This document shows positions 36,203 through 45,237 of a stretch of DNA of 64,000 nucleotides, one piece after another (position 1 is the stretch's first letter; each line of letters opens with the position of its first letter). The DNA lies in the NCBI GenBank assembly GCA_030537895.1, contig JAUNVA010000004.1, positions 71,113 through 135,112 on the forward strand. Reading direction: 5' to 3'. The translations under genes and the position numbers were made by a program. The notes under the pieces were generated by a model. It worked only from the letters and a program-made list of their open reading frames with translations, searched no databases and was not told the origin of the DNA. The stretch is from Bowdeniella nasicola (lineage in GTDB: Bacteria > Actinomycetota > Actinomycetes > Actinomycetales > Actinomycetaceae).

Positions 36203-36808
36203 TCAGGTGTGCTGGATGCTCCACGCCCACATGGCAATCCCCGCCGCCGCACCCACGTTGATCGAGCGCGTGGACCCGTACTGGGTGATGTGGTGGACCA
36301 CGGCGCACTGAGCGACCATCGCGTCGCTGAGACCGCGCGCCTCGGACCCGAAGACGAGGGCGGCGTCGCGGGCCAGATCAGCGCCCTCCAGAGGCACGGA
36401 TCCGTCGATGTTATCGATCCCCACGAGCGTGAGGCCCCGGCTGGCGATCCAGGCCCCGAAGGCGTCCGCGTCTTCGTGGTGGCGCACGTGCTGGTACCGG
36501 TCGGTCACCATGGCCCCGCGCCGATTCCAGCGCCGGCGACCCACGATGTGCACCTCCGCGACGGCAAACGCGTTCGCGGTGCGGACGATTGAGCCGATGT
36601 TGAAATCGTGGTCGAGATTCTCGATTGCCACGTGCAGCGGCCGGCGAACGCGGTCGAGATCGGCCTTGATGGCCTCCAGGCTCCAGTAGCGGTAGTGATC
36701 GGCGACATTGCGTCGATCCCCTTCGGCAAGCAGACGCCGATCATAGTGCTCACCCTCCGGCCACGCTTCCTCGCCACCCGGCCAGGGGCCCACGCCCGGG
36801 CGCGTCAC
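36203..36808 (-). CDS. TrmH/SpoU-family RNA 2'-O-methyltransferase
   Basis: SPOUT-class ribose methyltransferase acting on tRNA or rRNA, 201 residues. Motif 1 (ENLDHDFNIGSIVRTANAF), motif 2 (VFGSEARGLS) and motif 3 (GSTRSINVGAAAGIAMW) are clear. The compact form without the extra N-terminal domain of RlmB resembles TrmH, which makes Gm18 in tRNA, but the target is not certain. It overlaps the LemA-like gene by 4 bases and ends the pyrE-lemA-trmH operon. Confidence 0.9.
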   Translation of the reverse strand: MTRPGVGPWPGGEEAWPEGEHYDRRLLAEGDRRNVADHYRYWSLEAIKADLDRVRRPLHVAIENLDHDFNIGSIVRTANAFAVAEVHIVGRRRWNRRGAMVTDRYQHVRHHEDADAFGAWIASRGLTLVGIDNIDGSVPLEGADLARDAALVFGSEARGLSDAMVAQCAVVHHITQYGSTRSINVGAAAGIAMWAWSIQHT

Positions 36809-37407
36809 GGCGCAGCCTCACCGTGGTCGCGGTCCTGTGCGAAGGTGGCCGACGGTGCTGCGCGTACGGCCGGATCGGCGCTCGCGAACAGTTCAGCCGG
36901 GGCACACAGCCCAACGGCCGCGAGCGCAGTGCCCGGGAAAGAGGTGCAGCGCCCGTTATTGGCACGCACATTCGCGTTGTAGTAACGCCGTCCGGCCGCG
37001 ATCCGGTCCTCGATATTCGTGAGCTCTCCCGCGAGACGACGCACCGTGCGGTCGGCGCCAGGCTCGCCCTGGGCGTCCGCGGCGTCAAACAGGTGCTCGA
37101 GTGCCGCCGAGACGGCGTTCTCGAGCTCGGCCTTTCCGGCGGGTCCGGCCTTCATCGTGGCAGCCCGGTCGCGTGCCTGCCGCGTACTGTCCACCTGGGT
37201 GGGCGCGTCGAGACCGGCGGCGGTGAGGGCCACGAGGACGTCGTCGATCAGGTCGTGTCGCCGAGAAAGCTCGACCTCGACCTGCTTCCAGCTCTCATCG
37301 AGAGTGCGATTGAGCCGTGCAAAGGCGCGCAGGGTGACGGCAAACCAGATGATGAGGGCGAGGAGCAGGACCGCGATGATGATGAGGAGAACGGACAGGG
37401 AGTCCAC
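36805..37407 (-). CDS. LemA-family membrane protein
   Basis: 200 residues: one N-terminal membrane helix (residues 5-27) and a helical LemA domain with the paired signatures TLDESWKQVEVELSRRHDLI and GRRYYNANVRANN. LemA proteins are membrane-anchored helical bundles of unresolved function. The C-terminal 30 residues are low complexity. It starts at a GTG 18 bases after pyrE and overlaps trmH by 4 bases. Confidence 0.85.
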   Translation of the reverse strand: MDSLSVLLIIIAVLLLALIIWFAVTLRAFARLNRTLDESWKQVEVELSRRHDLIDDVLVALTAAGLDAPTQVDSTRQARDRAATMKAGPAGKAELENAVSAALEHLFDAADAQGEPGADRTVRRLAGELTNIEDRIAAGRRYYNANVRANNGRCTSFPGTALAAVGLCAPAELFASADPAVRAAPSATFAQDRDHGEAAP

Positions 37408-37425
37408 GGCTGGTTCGACTCCGCT

Positions 37426-38001
37426 CTACACCAGATCGAGGTCTGCGAGGCCGAGTGCGAACAGGTAGGGCACGCCGAGCTCCGCAATCCGCTCCCCGGC
37501 TCCCGTGTCGCGATCGACGACGACGGCGCACGCCACCACCTCGGCGCCCGCCTCGCGAGCGGCCTCAATGGCCGTGATCGGGGAGCCCCCCGTCGTGGAG
37601 GTGTCCTCCACGACGACGACGCGGCGTCCAGCGATGTCCGGTCCCTCGATGCGCCGCTGCATGCCGTGGGTTTTCGCCGCCTTGCGCACGACGAATGCGT
37701 CGACTGCGAGCCCCCGGGAGGCAGCGGCGTGCATGATGGCGCCCGCGACCGGGTCCGCACCGAGCGTGAGCCCCCCGACCGCGTCGATGTCATCGGGGCC
37801 GAACCCGCCCTCCTCCAGAAGGTCGAGCATTACGTGCCCGATGAGGGGCGCGGCCTCGTGGTGCAGTGTCGCGCGCCGCAGATCCACGTAGTAGTCGGAG
37901 GTGCGACCGGACGCGAGTGTCACCTCGCCGCGCACGACGCTCAGCTCGCGGACGAGCTGCGCCAATCGGGCTTTGGGGGTGTCATGGGAGAAGCGGTTCA
38001 C
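37426..38001 (-). CDS. pyrE: Orotate phosphoribosyltransferase
   Basis: Makes OMP from orotate and PRPP in pyrimidine synthesis. 191 residues with the FLASGRTSDYYVD-type N-terminal segment (here TLASGRTSDYYVD), the Lys-rich FVVRKAAKTHG loop and the PRPP loop VVVVEDTSTTGGS. The GTG at 38001 lies 6 bases after TAGACT, with AGGGG between, so the message may be leaderless. The promoter overlaps the last codons of the upstream dehydrogenase. Confidence 0.95.
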   Translation of the reverse strand: MNRFSHDTPKARLAQLVRELSVVRGEVTLASGRTSDYYVDLRRATLHHEAAPLIGHVMLDLLEEGGFGPDDIDAVGGLTLGADPVAGAIMHAAASRGLAVDAFVVRKAAKTHGMQRRIEGPDIAGRRVVVVEDTSTTGGSPITAIEAAREAGAEVVACAVVVDRDTGAGERIAELGVPYLFALGLADLDLV

Positions 38002-38007
38002 GCCCCT

Positions 38008-38013
38008 AGTCTA
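38008..38013 (-). promoter_or_regulatory. -10 hexamer TAGACT of pyrE, leaderless spacing
   Basis: TAGACT, 6 bases, then GTG of pyrE; its first three bases coincide with the TAG stop of the upstream dehydrogenase gene. Confidence 0.5.
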
Positions 38014-38877
38014 CGGTGCGTGCCGCGTGGCGGCGGGCTCACCCCGCAGCGCGGGCGCCCACCGGCTGGGCCCCACGAGGCGGGAAATGACGGGGCGGGG
38101 AGCGAGCCGCAGGGCAAGCTGGGCGAGGCGGTAGCGCGCCGTCGGTGTCACGTGGGTGGCCCCGCGCGCGACGGCCCGCAGGGTTTCGGTGACGACGTAC
38201 TCCGCATCGATCCAGCCGATCGCCGGCCAGGCACTGTCATCCATGTGTGCGGCCCCGTGGAACTCGGTGTGCATGAGGCCGGGGCTCACCGCGGTGGCGC
38301 TTACACCGCTCCCGCGCAGCTCCGCGGCCAGCGCCTCGGTGAAGGAGCGCACCCACATCTTCGCTGAGGCGTAGGTCCCCATCGCGGTGTAGGCCGCAAC
38401 CGAAGACACGTTCACGATCGCGCCGCGCCGACGGGGGATCATGGCGTGGGCGGCGGCATGACTGAGTTCGAGAACGGCACGAATCATCACCTCGACGGCC
38501 TGCACTTCCCGTTCGAGGTCTCCATCCACGAATGGTTGGCCGAGGCCGAAGCCCGCATTATTGACCAGCAGGTCGATGGGGCGCTCCACACTCGAGGTCA
38601 GGCGGGCGACGACGGCGGCGCGCCCCGCACTCGTCGCGAGGTCGGCAACCAGGACTTCGGCATTCACCCCCGCGATCTGCCGCAGATCGTGGGCGAGCGC
38701 GCTCAGGCGTTCGGCTCGCCGCGCTACGAGCACGACGTCGTGGCCGCGAGCCGCTAGTTGCCAGGCCCACTCCGTGCCGAAGCCTGAGGAGGCACCCGTA
38801 ATGAGGGTGCAGCCCTGACGGCGGGCACCGTGGGGTCGAGCGTACGAGTCGGGCCGGCGGGGTGAGGGAGTGCTCAT
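38011..38877 (-). CDS. Short-chain dehydrogenase/reductase
   Basis: Classical SDR, 288 residues, NAD(P)-dependent. The nucleotide loop TGASSGFG, the NNAG motif, and the catalytic Ser (VNVSSVAAY) with Tyr and Lys (YASAK) are intact. ARR after the second strand suggests NADP preference. Substrate unknown. The ATG at 38877 is 6 bases after TAGCCT. Confidence 0.9.
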   Translation of the reverse strand: MSTPSPRRPDSYARPHGARRQGCTLITGASSGFGTEWAWQLAARGHDVVLVARRAERLSALAHDLRQIAGVNAEVLVADLATSAGRAAVVARLTSSVERPIDLLVNNAGFGLGQPFVDGDLEREVQAVEVMIRAVLELSHAAAHAMIPRRRGAIVNVSSVAAYTAMGTYASAKMWVRSFTEALAAELRGSGVSATAVSPGLMHTEFHGAAHMDDSAWPAIGWIDAEYVVTETLRAVARGATHVTPTARYRLAQLALRLAPRPVISRLVGPSRWAPALRGEPAATRHAP

Positions 38878-38883
38878 GCCATC

Positions 38884-38889
38884 AGGCTA
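38884..38889 (-). promoter_or_regulatory. -10 hexamer TAGCCT of the SDR gene, leaderless spacing
   Basis: TAGCCT, 6 bases (GATGGC), then ATG. It directly abuts the terminator of the sugar-import operon. Confidence 0.5.
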
Positions 38890-38920
38890 ACGGCCGCTGT
38901 CCCATCGGGGCAGCGGCCGT
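38890..38920 (-). terminator. Stem-loop closing the sugar ABC operon
   Basis: ACGGCCGCTG (38890-38899) pairs with CAGCGGCCGT (38911-38920), and the stem continues inward through CCC/GGG to a 3-base loop. It lies 39 bases past the last permease stop. Confidence 0.75.
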
Positions 38921-38958
38921 AGGCGTAGCGCGAGGTGAGAACCCCGCGCGGTCTCTGT

Positions 38959-39864
38959 TTACCCCTTGACGGAACCGGCGGCGAGGCCGGCGCGCCAGAA
39001 GCGCTGCAGGACGAGGAAGATGATGACGAGCGGGATCACGCCGAAGAGGGACCCCATGAGGACCGAGCCGTAGTCGGGCGTGTTGTTTTGCGCCATCATG
39101 CCGTACATCCCGAGCGTGACGGGCTTCAGTTTGTTCTCGGTGATCATCATGAGGGGCAGCAGGAAGTTATTCCAGGTCGCCACGAAGATGAACAGGAAGA
39201 TCGTCACCATCGCCGGTGCGAGTAGGCGTAGCACCATCGTGAAGAAGATGCGGAATTCCCCCGCCCCATCGATGCGGGCTGCCTCGATCAGCTCGTCCGG
39301 GACCGAGGTGTCGGCATAGAGGCGTCCGAGGAAGACACCGAAGGGCGAGACACACGACGGAATGATGATCGCCGCCATCGTGTTCGTCAGGTGCAGGGCG
39401 TGGAAGACGAGATAGAGCGGCACGGTGAGCAGTGCGATCGGCAGGAGGAGGCCCGCAAGCACCCCCACCTGGATCACGTTGCGTCCCGCGAACCGGAACT
39501 TCGCGAGTCCGTAGCCCGCCGAGACCGACAGGAGGGTGCCGATGACACCGGCCACAGTTGAGTAAATGATCGAGTTCGCGACCCAGGTCCAGTATTCGCC
39601 ACGCGACCACGCCATGAGGCCCCGGTAGTTCTCCGGCATGGAGTTATCCGCGAACCAGAGCCCCGAGGTGGTGAACAGGTCGGCGTTGTCCTTGGTCATC
39701 GAGACGATGAGCCAGTAGATGGGAAAGAGGAAGTAGATCGCGACAAGGATCAAGATCACGCGCGTCACGATCTTCGCGGTGCGGGAGGGATCGAGCGAAC
39801 GCGGATGGTCGGCGATCGAGGGGCGGTAGGTGCGCCCGTCGGGCAGGGTGGCGGTGCGGGCCAT
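38959..39864 (-). CDS. Sugar ABC transporter permease (MalG/second-permease type)
   Basis: Carbohydrate-uptake-1 permease with six membrane helices, 301 residues. The EAA loop that contacts the ATPase is EAARIDGAGEFRIFFTMVLR near residue 200. It overlaps the first permease by one base (39864). No ATPase gene is present, so it probably relies on a shared ATPase such as MsiK encoded elsewhere. Confidence 0.92.
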   Translation of the reverse strand: MARTATLPDGRTYRPSIADHPRSLDPSRTAKIVTRVILILVAIYFLFPIYWLIVSMTKDNADLFTTSGLWFADNSMPENYRGLMAWSRGEYWTWVANSIIYSTVAGVIGTLLSVSAGYGLAKFRFAGRNVIQVGVLAGLLLPIALLTVPLYLVFHALHLTNTMAAIIIPSCVSPFGVFLGRLYADTSVPDELIEAARIDGAGEFRIFFTMVLRLLAPAMVTIFLFIFVATWNNFLLPLMMITENKLKPVTLGMYGMMAQNNTPDYGSVLMGSLFGVIPLVIIFLVLQRFWRAGLAAGSVKG

Positions 39865-40841
39865 TAGTCAACCTTCCTCTGGGCGAACGCGTAGATCGCG
39901 GCGAGTACGGCGGCGATGAGCGCCATGACGATCGAGACGGCCGAGGCGGGGCCCGCGCCGGAAGGCGACACCTGCCCCATCATCGAGTTGTAGGCCATCA
40001 TCATGGGGGTGTAGTCAGCGCCCATCCACGTGTTCTGCGTGTACATCACGGTGGGCTCGTTGAACAGCTGGATCGTCCCAATGATCGAGAGCAGCACGGC
40101 GAGCAGTGCCGCCGGCCGCAACAGCGGGATCTTGATGCGACGCACGATCTGCCAGCTGGTCGCACCATCGATGCGGGCTGCCTCGTCGAGCTCCGGCGGC
40201 ACCGATTGAAGGGCCGCGAGGAAAATCAGCATGTTGTATCCGGTGAACGTCCACGTGGTCATGTTCGCCATCGAGGCGAGGATGATGTTGTGGCCGAAGA
40301 AGTTCACGTTGATCCCAAGGGCGGACAAGCCTTGGACGATCGGGCTCATCTGTGGGTTGTACAGGTAGAGCCAGACCATGGCAGCGATGATGCCGGGGAT
40401 CGCGTACGGCAAGAAGAAGCCGAGGCGGAAAGCGGCGACCCGCTTGATGAGGAGGGAATCGAGGAGTAGAGCAAGCGCGAGCGCGCCGAAGATCATGATG
40501 GGGATCTGGAAGAGCCCGAACAGCAGGACCCGTCCGATGCCCTGCCAGAACCGTTCGTTACCGACGACTTCGGCGTAGTTCTGTAGTCCGACGAAGGTTT
40601 CGACGTTCTCGCCACCGCCGAACAGGCCGCCCTTGGCTGGCACGAGTTTGTAGAACGAGCTCCGGATCGAGACCAGGATTGGGATGAGGAAGCTCGCGGA
40701 AAAGAAGATGAGGAACGGGGCGAGGAAGGTCCAACCGTAGCGGGCCTCCCGGCGGCGCCGGGCGCGGATCAGTTTCCTGTTCTGCTCTCCCGGCGCCGCC
40801 GATGGCCTACCCTCGGCGCGCGGAATCGATCGAGTAGTCAC
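39864..40841 (-). CDS. Sugar ABC transporter permease (MalF/first-permease type)
   Basis: Membrane component of the same importer, 325 residues with six to seven helices. After a basic N-terminus (RARRRREARYGW), the EAA loop reads DEAARIDGATSWQIVRRIKI near residue 225. It follows the binding-protein gene by 74 bases and overlaps the second permease. Confidence 0.92.
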   Translation of the reverse strand: MTTRSIPRAEGRPSAAPGEQNRKLIRARRRREARYGWTFLAPFLIFFSASFLIPILVSIRSSFYKLVPAKGGLFGGGENVETFVGLQNYAEVVGNERFWQGIGRVLLFGLFQIPIMIFGALALALLLDSLLIKRVAAFRLGFFLPYAIPGIIAAMVWLYLYNPQMSPIVQGLSALGINVNFFGHNIILASMANMTTWTFTGYNMLIFLAALQSVPPELDEAARIDGATSWQIVRRIKIPLLRPAALLAVLLSIIGTIQLFNEPTVMYTQNTWMGADYTPMMMAYNSMMGQVSPSGAGPASAVSIVMALIAAVLAAIYAFAQRKVD

Positions 40842-40915
40842 TGCGTGTGGTCCTCCCGTGTTCTTCCCTCAGCGTGGGAGCTCCCACGCGATGACATCGA
40901 TCGATTGCCCATGGG

Positions 40916-42268
40916 TTATTCGGTGACGTTCACCCCGGCAGCCTTCAGCGAGCTGAGTGCCTCGCTCTGGGCCGCCTCGAAGATATCCATGACCGTGGCG
41001 GAGCCATCCTTCACTTCTCCACCGATCTCGTTCATCTTCGTGCCCACGGCCGGCCAGGTCGGCGCGTAGGGGAAGTTGGGGTTCAGATTTTCGTTGGCCT
41101 TCAGCAGTTCGGCGTAGACATCCTGCCCGCCGAAGTGCTTCTGCCAGGCATCGGGCGTGGTGCCCTCACCCTGGTTGGTGGCGACAACGAGGCCCTGGGA
41201 GACCAGGTCGTCGACCTGCGTGTTGTACCAGTTCGCGAACTCGAGCGCTTCAGCCGGGTGCTCACAGCCGGAAATCACAGCGACGCCAGAACCGCCGTCG
41301 GAGCCGGTGGCCGGGGTACCGGGCGTGAATTCGGGAAGCTGCGCGACCTGCCAATTGAGCTCAGCCACCTCGCCGTCAGTGTCGAAAACGTCCAGGACGA
41401 AGGCCGGCTCCCACGCGGCTGCGACGGACCCAATAATGGTGCCGTCTGCGAGCTTCGCGTTGAAGTCATCCGACCAGCGGTCGATCGGAAGGAGCAGGTC
41501 GTTATCGAGCAGGTCCTGCTGGATCTCGGCAACCTTCTGGGAGGCCTCACCGTTCGCGTCGACCTTCCAGGCGTCACCTTCGGCGTTGAACCAGGTGCCA
41601 CCGGCGGCCGCGGCCATGCCGGACATGCGGTACTGGGTCTCATCCGCCTGCCAGGTGCCGATGTACTTGCCGGCCTCCTTGGCAGTCTCAGCCGCGGACT
41701 TGAACTCCTCCCACGTCGTGGGGGCTTCAATGCCCAGCTCGTCGAAGGCATCCTTGTCATAGATGTAGACGAGCGGGCCCGTGTCCTGCGGCAGGCCGAC
41801 AACGACGTCACCCAGCGTCATCATGCCCATCGCGCCCTCAGAGTAGTTCGAGGCGTACTCCTCGGCGTACTCGGAGACGTCCATGAGGTCACCTGCGAGG
41901 TACTCGGAGGCCACCTCGCCGTAGCCGATCTGCGCGAGGCAGGGGGCATTGCCGGCCTTCACAGCCTGCTGGATCTTCGCGTAGGACTCCTGGGGCTTAC
42001 CCTCGAACTTCACGGAGCTCACCTTGATGGAGTCGTGCTCCGCGTTGAAGCGATCGACCGACTCCTGGACCTTGACCATGCCTTCGCCGTCGGGCAGGCG
42101 GTGCCAGTACTCGATCTCTACGGTTTCACCCGAGGAGTCGGCGCCTGCGTCGGGCTCCGTTGCCTTCTCGGTCTTCTCGCCGTCGTTGCCGCAACCCGCG
42201 AGCACAAGCGTCGCCGCGGCGAGCACGCTCACGAGGGCCGGAACACGGCCGGTCTTCTTGATGGACAT
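40916..42268 (-). CDS. Sugar ABC transporter substrate-binding lipoprotein
   Basis: Extracellular solute-binding protein family 1, 450 residues from the ATG at 42268 (GGAGAGG 8 bases upstream). Signal peptide with lipobox LVLAGC (Cys near 26), an acidic linker, then the bilobal binding domain, with EIEYWHRLPDG near its start. The ligand is probably an oligosaccharide but is not readable. It heads a binding protein-permease-permease operon with the permeases. An inverted repeat and a direct repeat in the leader region are candidate operators. Confidence 0.92.
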   Translation of the reverse strand: MSIKKTGRVPALVSVLAAATLVLAGCGNDGEKTEKATEPDAGADSSGETVEIEYWHRLPDGEGMVKVQESVDRFNAEHDSIKVSSVKFEGKPQESYAKIQQAVKAGNAPCLAQIGYGEVASEYLAGDLMDVSEYAEEYASNYSEGAMGMMTLGDVVVGLPQDTGPLVYIYDKDAFDELGIEAPTTWEEFKSAAETAKEAGKYIGTWQADETQYRMSGMAAAAGGTWFNAEGDAWKVDANGEASQKVAEIQQDLLDNDLLLPIDRWSDDFNAKLADGTIIGSVAAAWEPAFVLDVFDTDGEVAELNWQVAQLPEFTPGTPATGSDGGSGVAVISGCEHPAEALEFANWYNTQVDDLVSQGLVVATNQGEGTTPDAWQKHFGGQDVYAELLKANENLNPNFPYAPTWPAVGTKMNEIGGEVKDGSATVMDIFEAAQSEALSSLKAAGVNVTE

Positions 42269-42321
42269 TGTGTCGACCTCTCCGTCGATTGCTTGAGTCA
42301 CGCGCGTGCTGCGCGATTATG

Positions 42322-42344
42322 AGCGAGTGCGATGCAAACTCGCT
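42322..42344. promoter_or_regulatory. Inverted repeat AGCGAGT-N9-ACTCGCT
   Basis: Seven-base perfect arms, 54 bases before the binding-protein start codon. Position fits a repressor site for the sugar operon; the regulator is not in the window. Confidence 0.4.
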
Positions 42345-42585
42345 ATACACGATTACCGTAGACGGTTTTCTCGCAATCCACCACCATGTTTGGTTACGTT
42401 TCGGTCACAATCCACCATTTTCAAACAAAACACACTAGGCCGCGGTGTGCAATCGCCTTTCCGTGCGCCTCATGGACTCGATTCGCGGAAGCGGAGATAC
42501 GGCAACGCGTCGCTCGCACTCCAGGTGGGCGCGGCGCTCACCTGTGCACCACCAGCCCGTTCCAAGGCGACGACGCCGGCATCGC

Positions 42586-42591
42586 TACACT
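42586..42591 (+). promoter_or_regulatory. -10 hexamer TACACT of xthA, leaderless spacing
   Basis: TACACT, 6 bases (GGCGCT), then ATG; no ribosome-binding site. Confidence 0.5.
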
Positions 42592-42597
42592 GGCGCT

Positions 42598-43395
42598 ATG
42601 CGAATTGCCACCTGGAATGTCAACTCGATTCGCGCCAGAATCGACCGTGTTCTCGCCTTCCTGGAGCGCTCGGAGACCGACGTCCTCGCGATGCAGGAAC
42701 TGAAGTGCCGCGAGGAGCAGTTTCCCTTCGAGGCCTTCACGGCGGCGGGCTATGAGGTGGCCATGGTGGGTTTCAACCAGTGGAACGGCGTGGCCATCGT
42801 CTCGCGCGTCGGCCTGCGCGACATCACCAAGGGTTTCCCCGCAATGCCCACCTGGGGGGATCCCCCGGTACACGAGGCGCGGGCGATCAGCGCGGTCGTT
42901 GGAACGGACCACAGCCTCCGGATATGGAGCCTGTATGTGCCAAACGGCCGGGAGCTCGAGCACCCGCACTACACGTACAAGCTCGAATGGCTCGCCGCCC
43001 TGCGCGAGCACGTGGCAGCGAACCTGGCCGAGGACCCCGCGGCCCGTACCGTACTCGTCGGGGACTGGAACGTCGCCCCACGCGACGAGGACGTGTGGTC
43101 GATGGATGTCTTCGATGGCAAGACCCATGTGAGCGAGCCGGAGCGCGCGGCCTTCGCCGCGTTCGAGGAGGCGGGACTACGTGAAGTGACCCGCACGTTC
43201 GTACCCCAGCAATACACGTATTGGGATTACCAGCAGCTGCGCTTCCCGAAGAACGAGGGCATGCGAATCGACTTCGCGCTCGCCTCACCCGCCCTCGCCG
43301 AACGGGCCAGCGGGGCTGCCATCGACCGCGATGAGCGCAAGGGCAAGGGGGCGTCCGACCACGTGCCGGTGATCGTCGACTTCACCCTCGACTAA
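42598..43395 (+). CDS. xthA: Exodeoxyribonuclease III / AP endonuclease
   Basis: Base-excision repair nuclease of the exonuclease-endonuclease-phosphatase fold, 265 residues. The motifs TWNVNSIRAR (5-14), QELKCREEQFP (Glu as metal ligand), GDWNVAPRDEDV and the terminal SDHVPVIVDF (catalytic His) are all present. An upstream extension of the frame lacks support. Its last 4 bases overlap the convergent beta-lactamase-fold gene. Confidence 0.94.
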   Translation: MRIATWNVNSIRARIDRVLAFLERSETDVLAMQELKCREEQFPFEAFTAAGYEVAMVGFNQWNGVAIVSRVGLRDITKGFPAMPTWGDPPVHEARAISAVVGTDHSLRIWSLYVPNGRELEHPHYTYKLEWLAALREHVAANLAEDPAARTVLVGDWNVAPRDEDVWSMDVFDGKTHVSEPERAAFAAFEEAGLREVTRTFVPQQYTYWDYQQLRFPKNEGMRIDFALASPALAERASGAAIDRDERKGKGASDHVPVIVDFTLD

Positions 43396-44291
43396 TTCCC
43401 ACGATCCGCCGCCATGTCACCGGGGCGCTGGCCCACGTAACCGTGGCGGTGGCGACCCGCGCAAGTGTAGATCCGACCGTTCAGGTCGGTCCACTTCTTT
43501 CGATGCTCAGCTCCGTAGGGCTCGGCTCCCAGGAAGGCCGCTCCGAGCCCCACGTCCGGGTCCACCCAGATGAAAGAGCCGGCCTGCCCGAAATGACCGA
43601 AGGTTCGCGGCGAGTGCAGCGGCGAGGTCCAATGTGGATCCTTGTGCCCGCGGATCTCAAAACCCAGTCCCCACTCGTTCGGGCGCTGACGCCCATAGCT
43701 CGGCAGCACGCCGTCGAGGTCGGGAAACTGCGGCGTCGTCGCCTCCTTAAACAGTGCGGGCGACACGAGGGTGGGGGCCAGCCATTCGCGGATGAGGTCG
43801 GCGAGATCTCTCACAGTGCCGTGCGCGCCGTAGGCTGGCGAGCCGTCGAACATTAGGTGAGTGAGGCCGAGGGGTGTGAGGACCTGCTCGTCGGTGTACT
43901 CCTGGATTGAGATGCCGGTCTCCTCTTCGAATCGCTCCCCCATCACCTCGATTCCGACGTTCGAATAGACGCGGTGCCGCTCGGGGCGCTGTGCCACGTA
44001 GTCGCGCTCAAATGGTAGGCCAGAGGCGTGGGCCATAAGGTGGCGGATCGTGGCGCCCTCGGGCGCGTGCGGTCCGGCGGGGGCGTCGAGATCAAACATG
44101 TGCCGGTCGACGGCGATCAGGGCCGCGTAGGTGGCAATCGGCTTCGTGACCGAAGCGAACGGGAAATCGGTATCGACCGAGCCCTCGACGTGCACGATGC
44201 CGTCGCGATCCGCAATGACGAGCGCCGTCGGAAAGGTCCAATCCCCGAGCAGGGGCGGACACGGCGTTCCGGGGTGGGCGATGATCGTCAT
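43392..44291 (-). CDS. Serine beta-lactamase-fold hydrolase (class C / esterase type)
   Basis: 299 residues of the beta-lactamase/DD-peptidase fold. The nucleophile motif is SVTK (47-50), the Tyr motif YSN (109-111), and the third-box position reads HFGQAG instead of KTG, as in many esterases and EstB-like enzymes. No signal peptide is seen, so it is likely cytoplasmic and not a resistance enzyme. The ATG at 44291 follows GGAGATACCGG. Confidence 0.85.
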   Translation of the reverse strand: MTIIAHPGTPCPPLLGDWTFPTALVIADRDGIVHVEGSVDTDFPFASVTKPIATYAALIAVDRHMFDLDAPAGPHAPEGATIRHLMAHASGLPFERDYVAQRPERHRVYSNVGIEVMGERFEEETGISIQEYTDEQVLTPLGLTHLMFDGSPAYGAHGTVRDLADLIREWLAPTLVSPALFKEATTPQFPDLDGVLPSYGRQRPNEWGLGFEIRGHKDPHWTSPLHSPRTFGHFGQAGSFIWVDPDVGLGAAFLGAEPYGAEHRKKWTDLNGRIYTCAGRHRHGYVGQRPGDMAADRGN

Positions 44292-44391
44292 CCGGTATCT
44301 CCTCAGCGACAGTCACACGCAGCGCCAGGTGCGGCGAAGGGCGCCCCAAGTCTAAGTGCAGCGGTCCCCTCGCTCCCAGCGGACGGGCGCC

Positions 44392-44397
44392 TAGGCT
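44392..44397 (+). promoter_or_regulatory. -10 hexamer TAGGCT of the HAD phosphatase gene, leaderless spacing
   Basis: TAGGCT, then GGAGGT and ATG. GGAGGT abuts the ATG with no spacer, so it is badly placed as a ribosome-binding site; a leaderless start is preferred. Confidence 0.45.
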
Positions 44398-44403
44398 GGA
44401 GGT

Positions 44404-45183
44404 ATGACACAAGAGATTACCGCCTGGCTTTCCGATATGGACGGCGTGCTCGTCCACGAAGGGAAGGCTCTCGACGGCGCCCCAGAGTTCCTCGCGACCC
44501 TACACGAACGCGAGATCCCCTTCCTCGTGCTCACGAACAACTCGATCTTCACGCCGCGGGACCTCTCCGCACGCTTGCACGCCGCCGGCCTCGAGGTCCC
44601 CGAGGAGCGCATCTGGACCTCTGCTCTCGCGACCGCGACCTTCCTCGCCGCGCAGGGAGCGGGTAAGCGGGCGTTCGTCGTCGGGGAAGCGGGGCTCACC
44701 ACCGCCCTGCACGAAGCGGGCTTTGTTCTGACCGACGACGACCCCGATTTCGTGGTCCTCGGCGAGACCCGTACCTACTCCTTCCAGGCCATCATGAAGG
44801 CGGTGCGGCTCATCTCGGCCGGTGCGCGCTTCATTGCAACGAATCCCGACCCGACCGGCCCCTCCGCCGACGGCCCCGTGCCGGCGACGGGCTCGGTCGC
44901 GGCGCTCATCACCCACGCGACGAACCGGGACGCCTACTTCGTGGGCAAACCAAACCCCGTGATGATCCGCCACGCCCTCAACACGATCGGCGCCCATTCC
45001 GAGTCGACGGCGCTCGTTGGCGACCGGATGAATACCGACATTCTGGCGGGCATGGAGTCGGGATTGCAGACGCACCTCGTCCTCACCGGTTCCACCCGGC
45101 GTGAGGACATCCAGGACTTCCCCTACCGGCCGAGCCGGGTGCACGAGACCATTAAGGGGGTCACCTCCCTGCTGCAGAGCTGA
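44404..45183 (+). CDS. HAD-superfamily phosphatase, NagD type (class IIA)
   Basis: Hydrolase of sugar or nucleotide phosphates, 259 residues. Motif I is LSDMDGVLVHEG with both aspartates, motif II the LTNNS segment, motif III GKPNPVMI, and motif IV GDRMNTDILAG. The C2A cap between motifs II and III marks the NagD branch. Substrate not predictable. Single gene closed by the hairpin at 45207-45232. Confidence 0.9.
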   Translation: MTQEITAWLSDMDGVLVHEGKALDGAPEFLATLHEREIPFLVLTNNSIFTPRDLSARLHAAGLEVPEERIWTSALATATFLAAQGAGKRAFVVGEAGLTTALHEAGFVLTDDDPDFVVLGETRTYSFQAIMKAVRLISAGARFIATNPDPTGPSADGPVPATGSVAALITHATNRDAYFVGKPNPVMIRHALNTIGAHSESTALVGDRMNTDILAGMESGLQTHLVLTGSTRREDIQDFPYRPSRVHETIKGVTSLLQS

Positions 45184-45206
45184 CGCCCACCCTCGTGACC
45201 ACCGTC

Positions 45207-45232
45207 GGGTCGGGCGCCTGGGCGCCCGACCC
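45207..45232. terminator. 12-bp stem-loop between HAD phosphatase and clpB
   Basis: GGGTCGGGCGCC pairs perfectly with GGCGCCCGACCC around a two-base centre, between convergent genes. Confidence 0.75.
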
Positions 45233-45237
45233 TTCGC

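Larger units (their letters stand above)
42269..42597. other. 329-base divergent control region, sugar operon / xthA
   Basis: Holds no gene. It contains the inverted repeat at 42322-42344, a 10-base direct repeat CAATCCACCA at 42374-42383 and 42408-42417 (34 bases apart), and AT-rich sequence around 42415-42435. It should carry the promoter and operator for the binding-protein gene. Confidence 0.5.

Noticed and set aside
43392..44291. Antibiotic-resistance beta-lactamase
   Set aside because: No signal peptide and HFGQAG instead of KTG; more like a cytoplasmic esterase.
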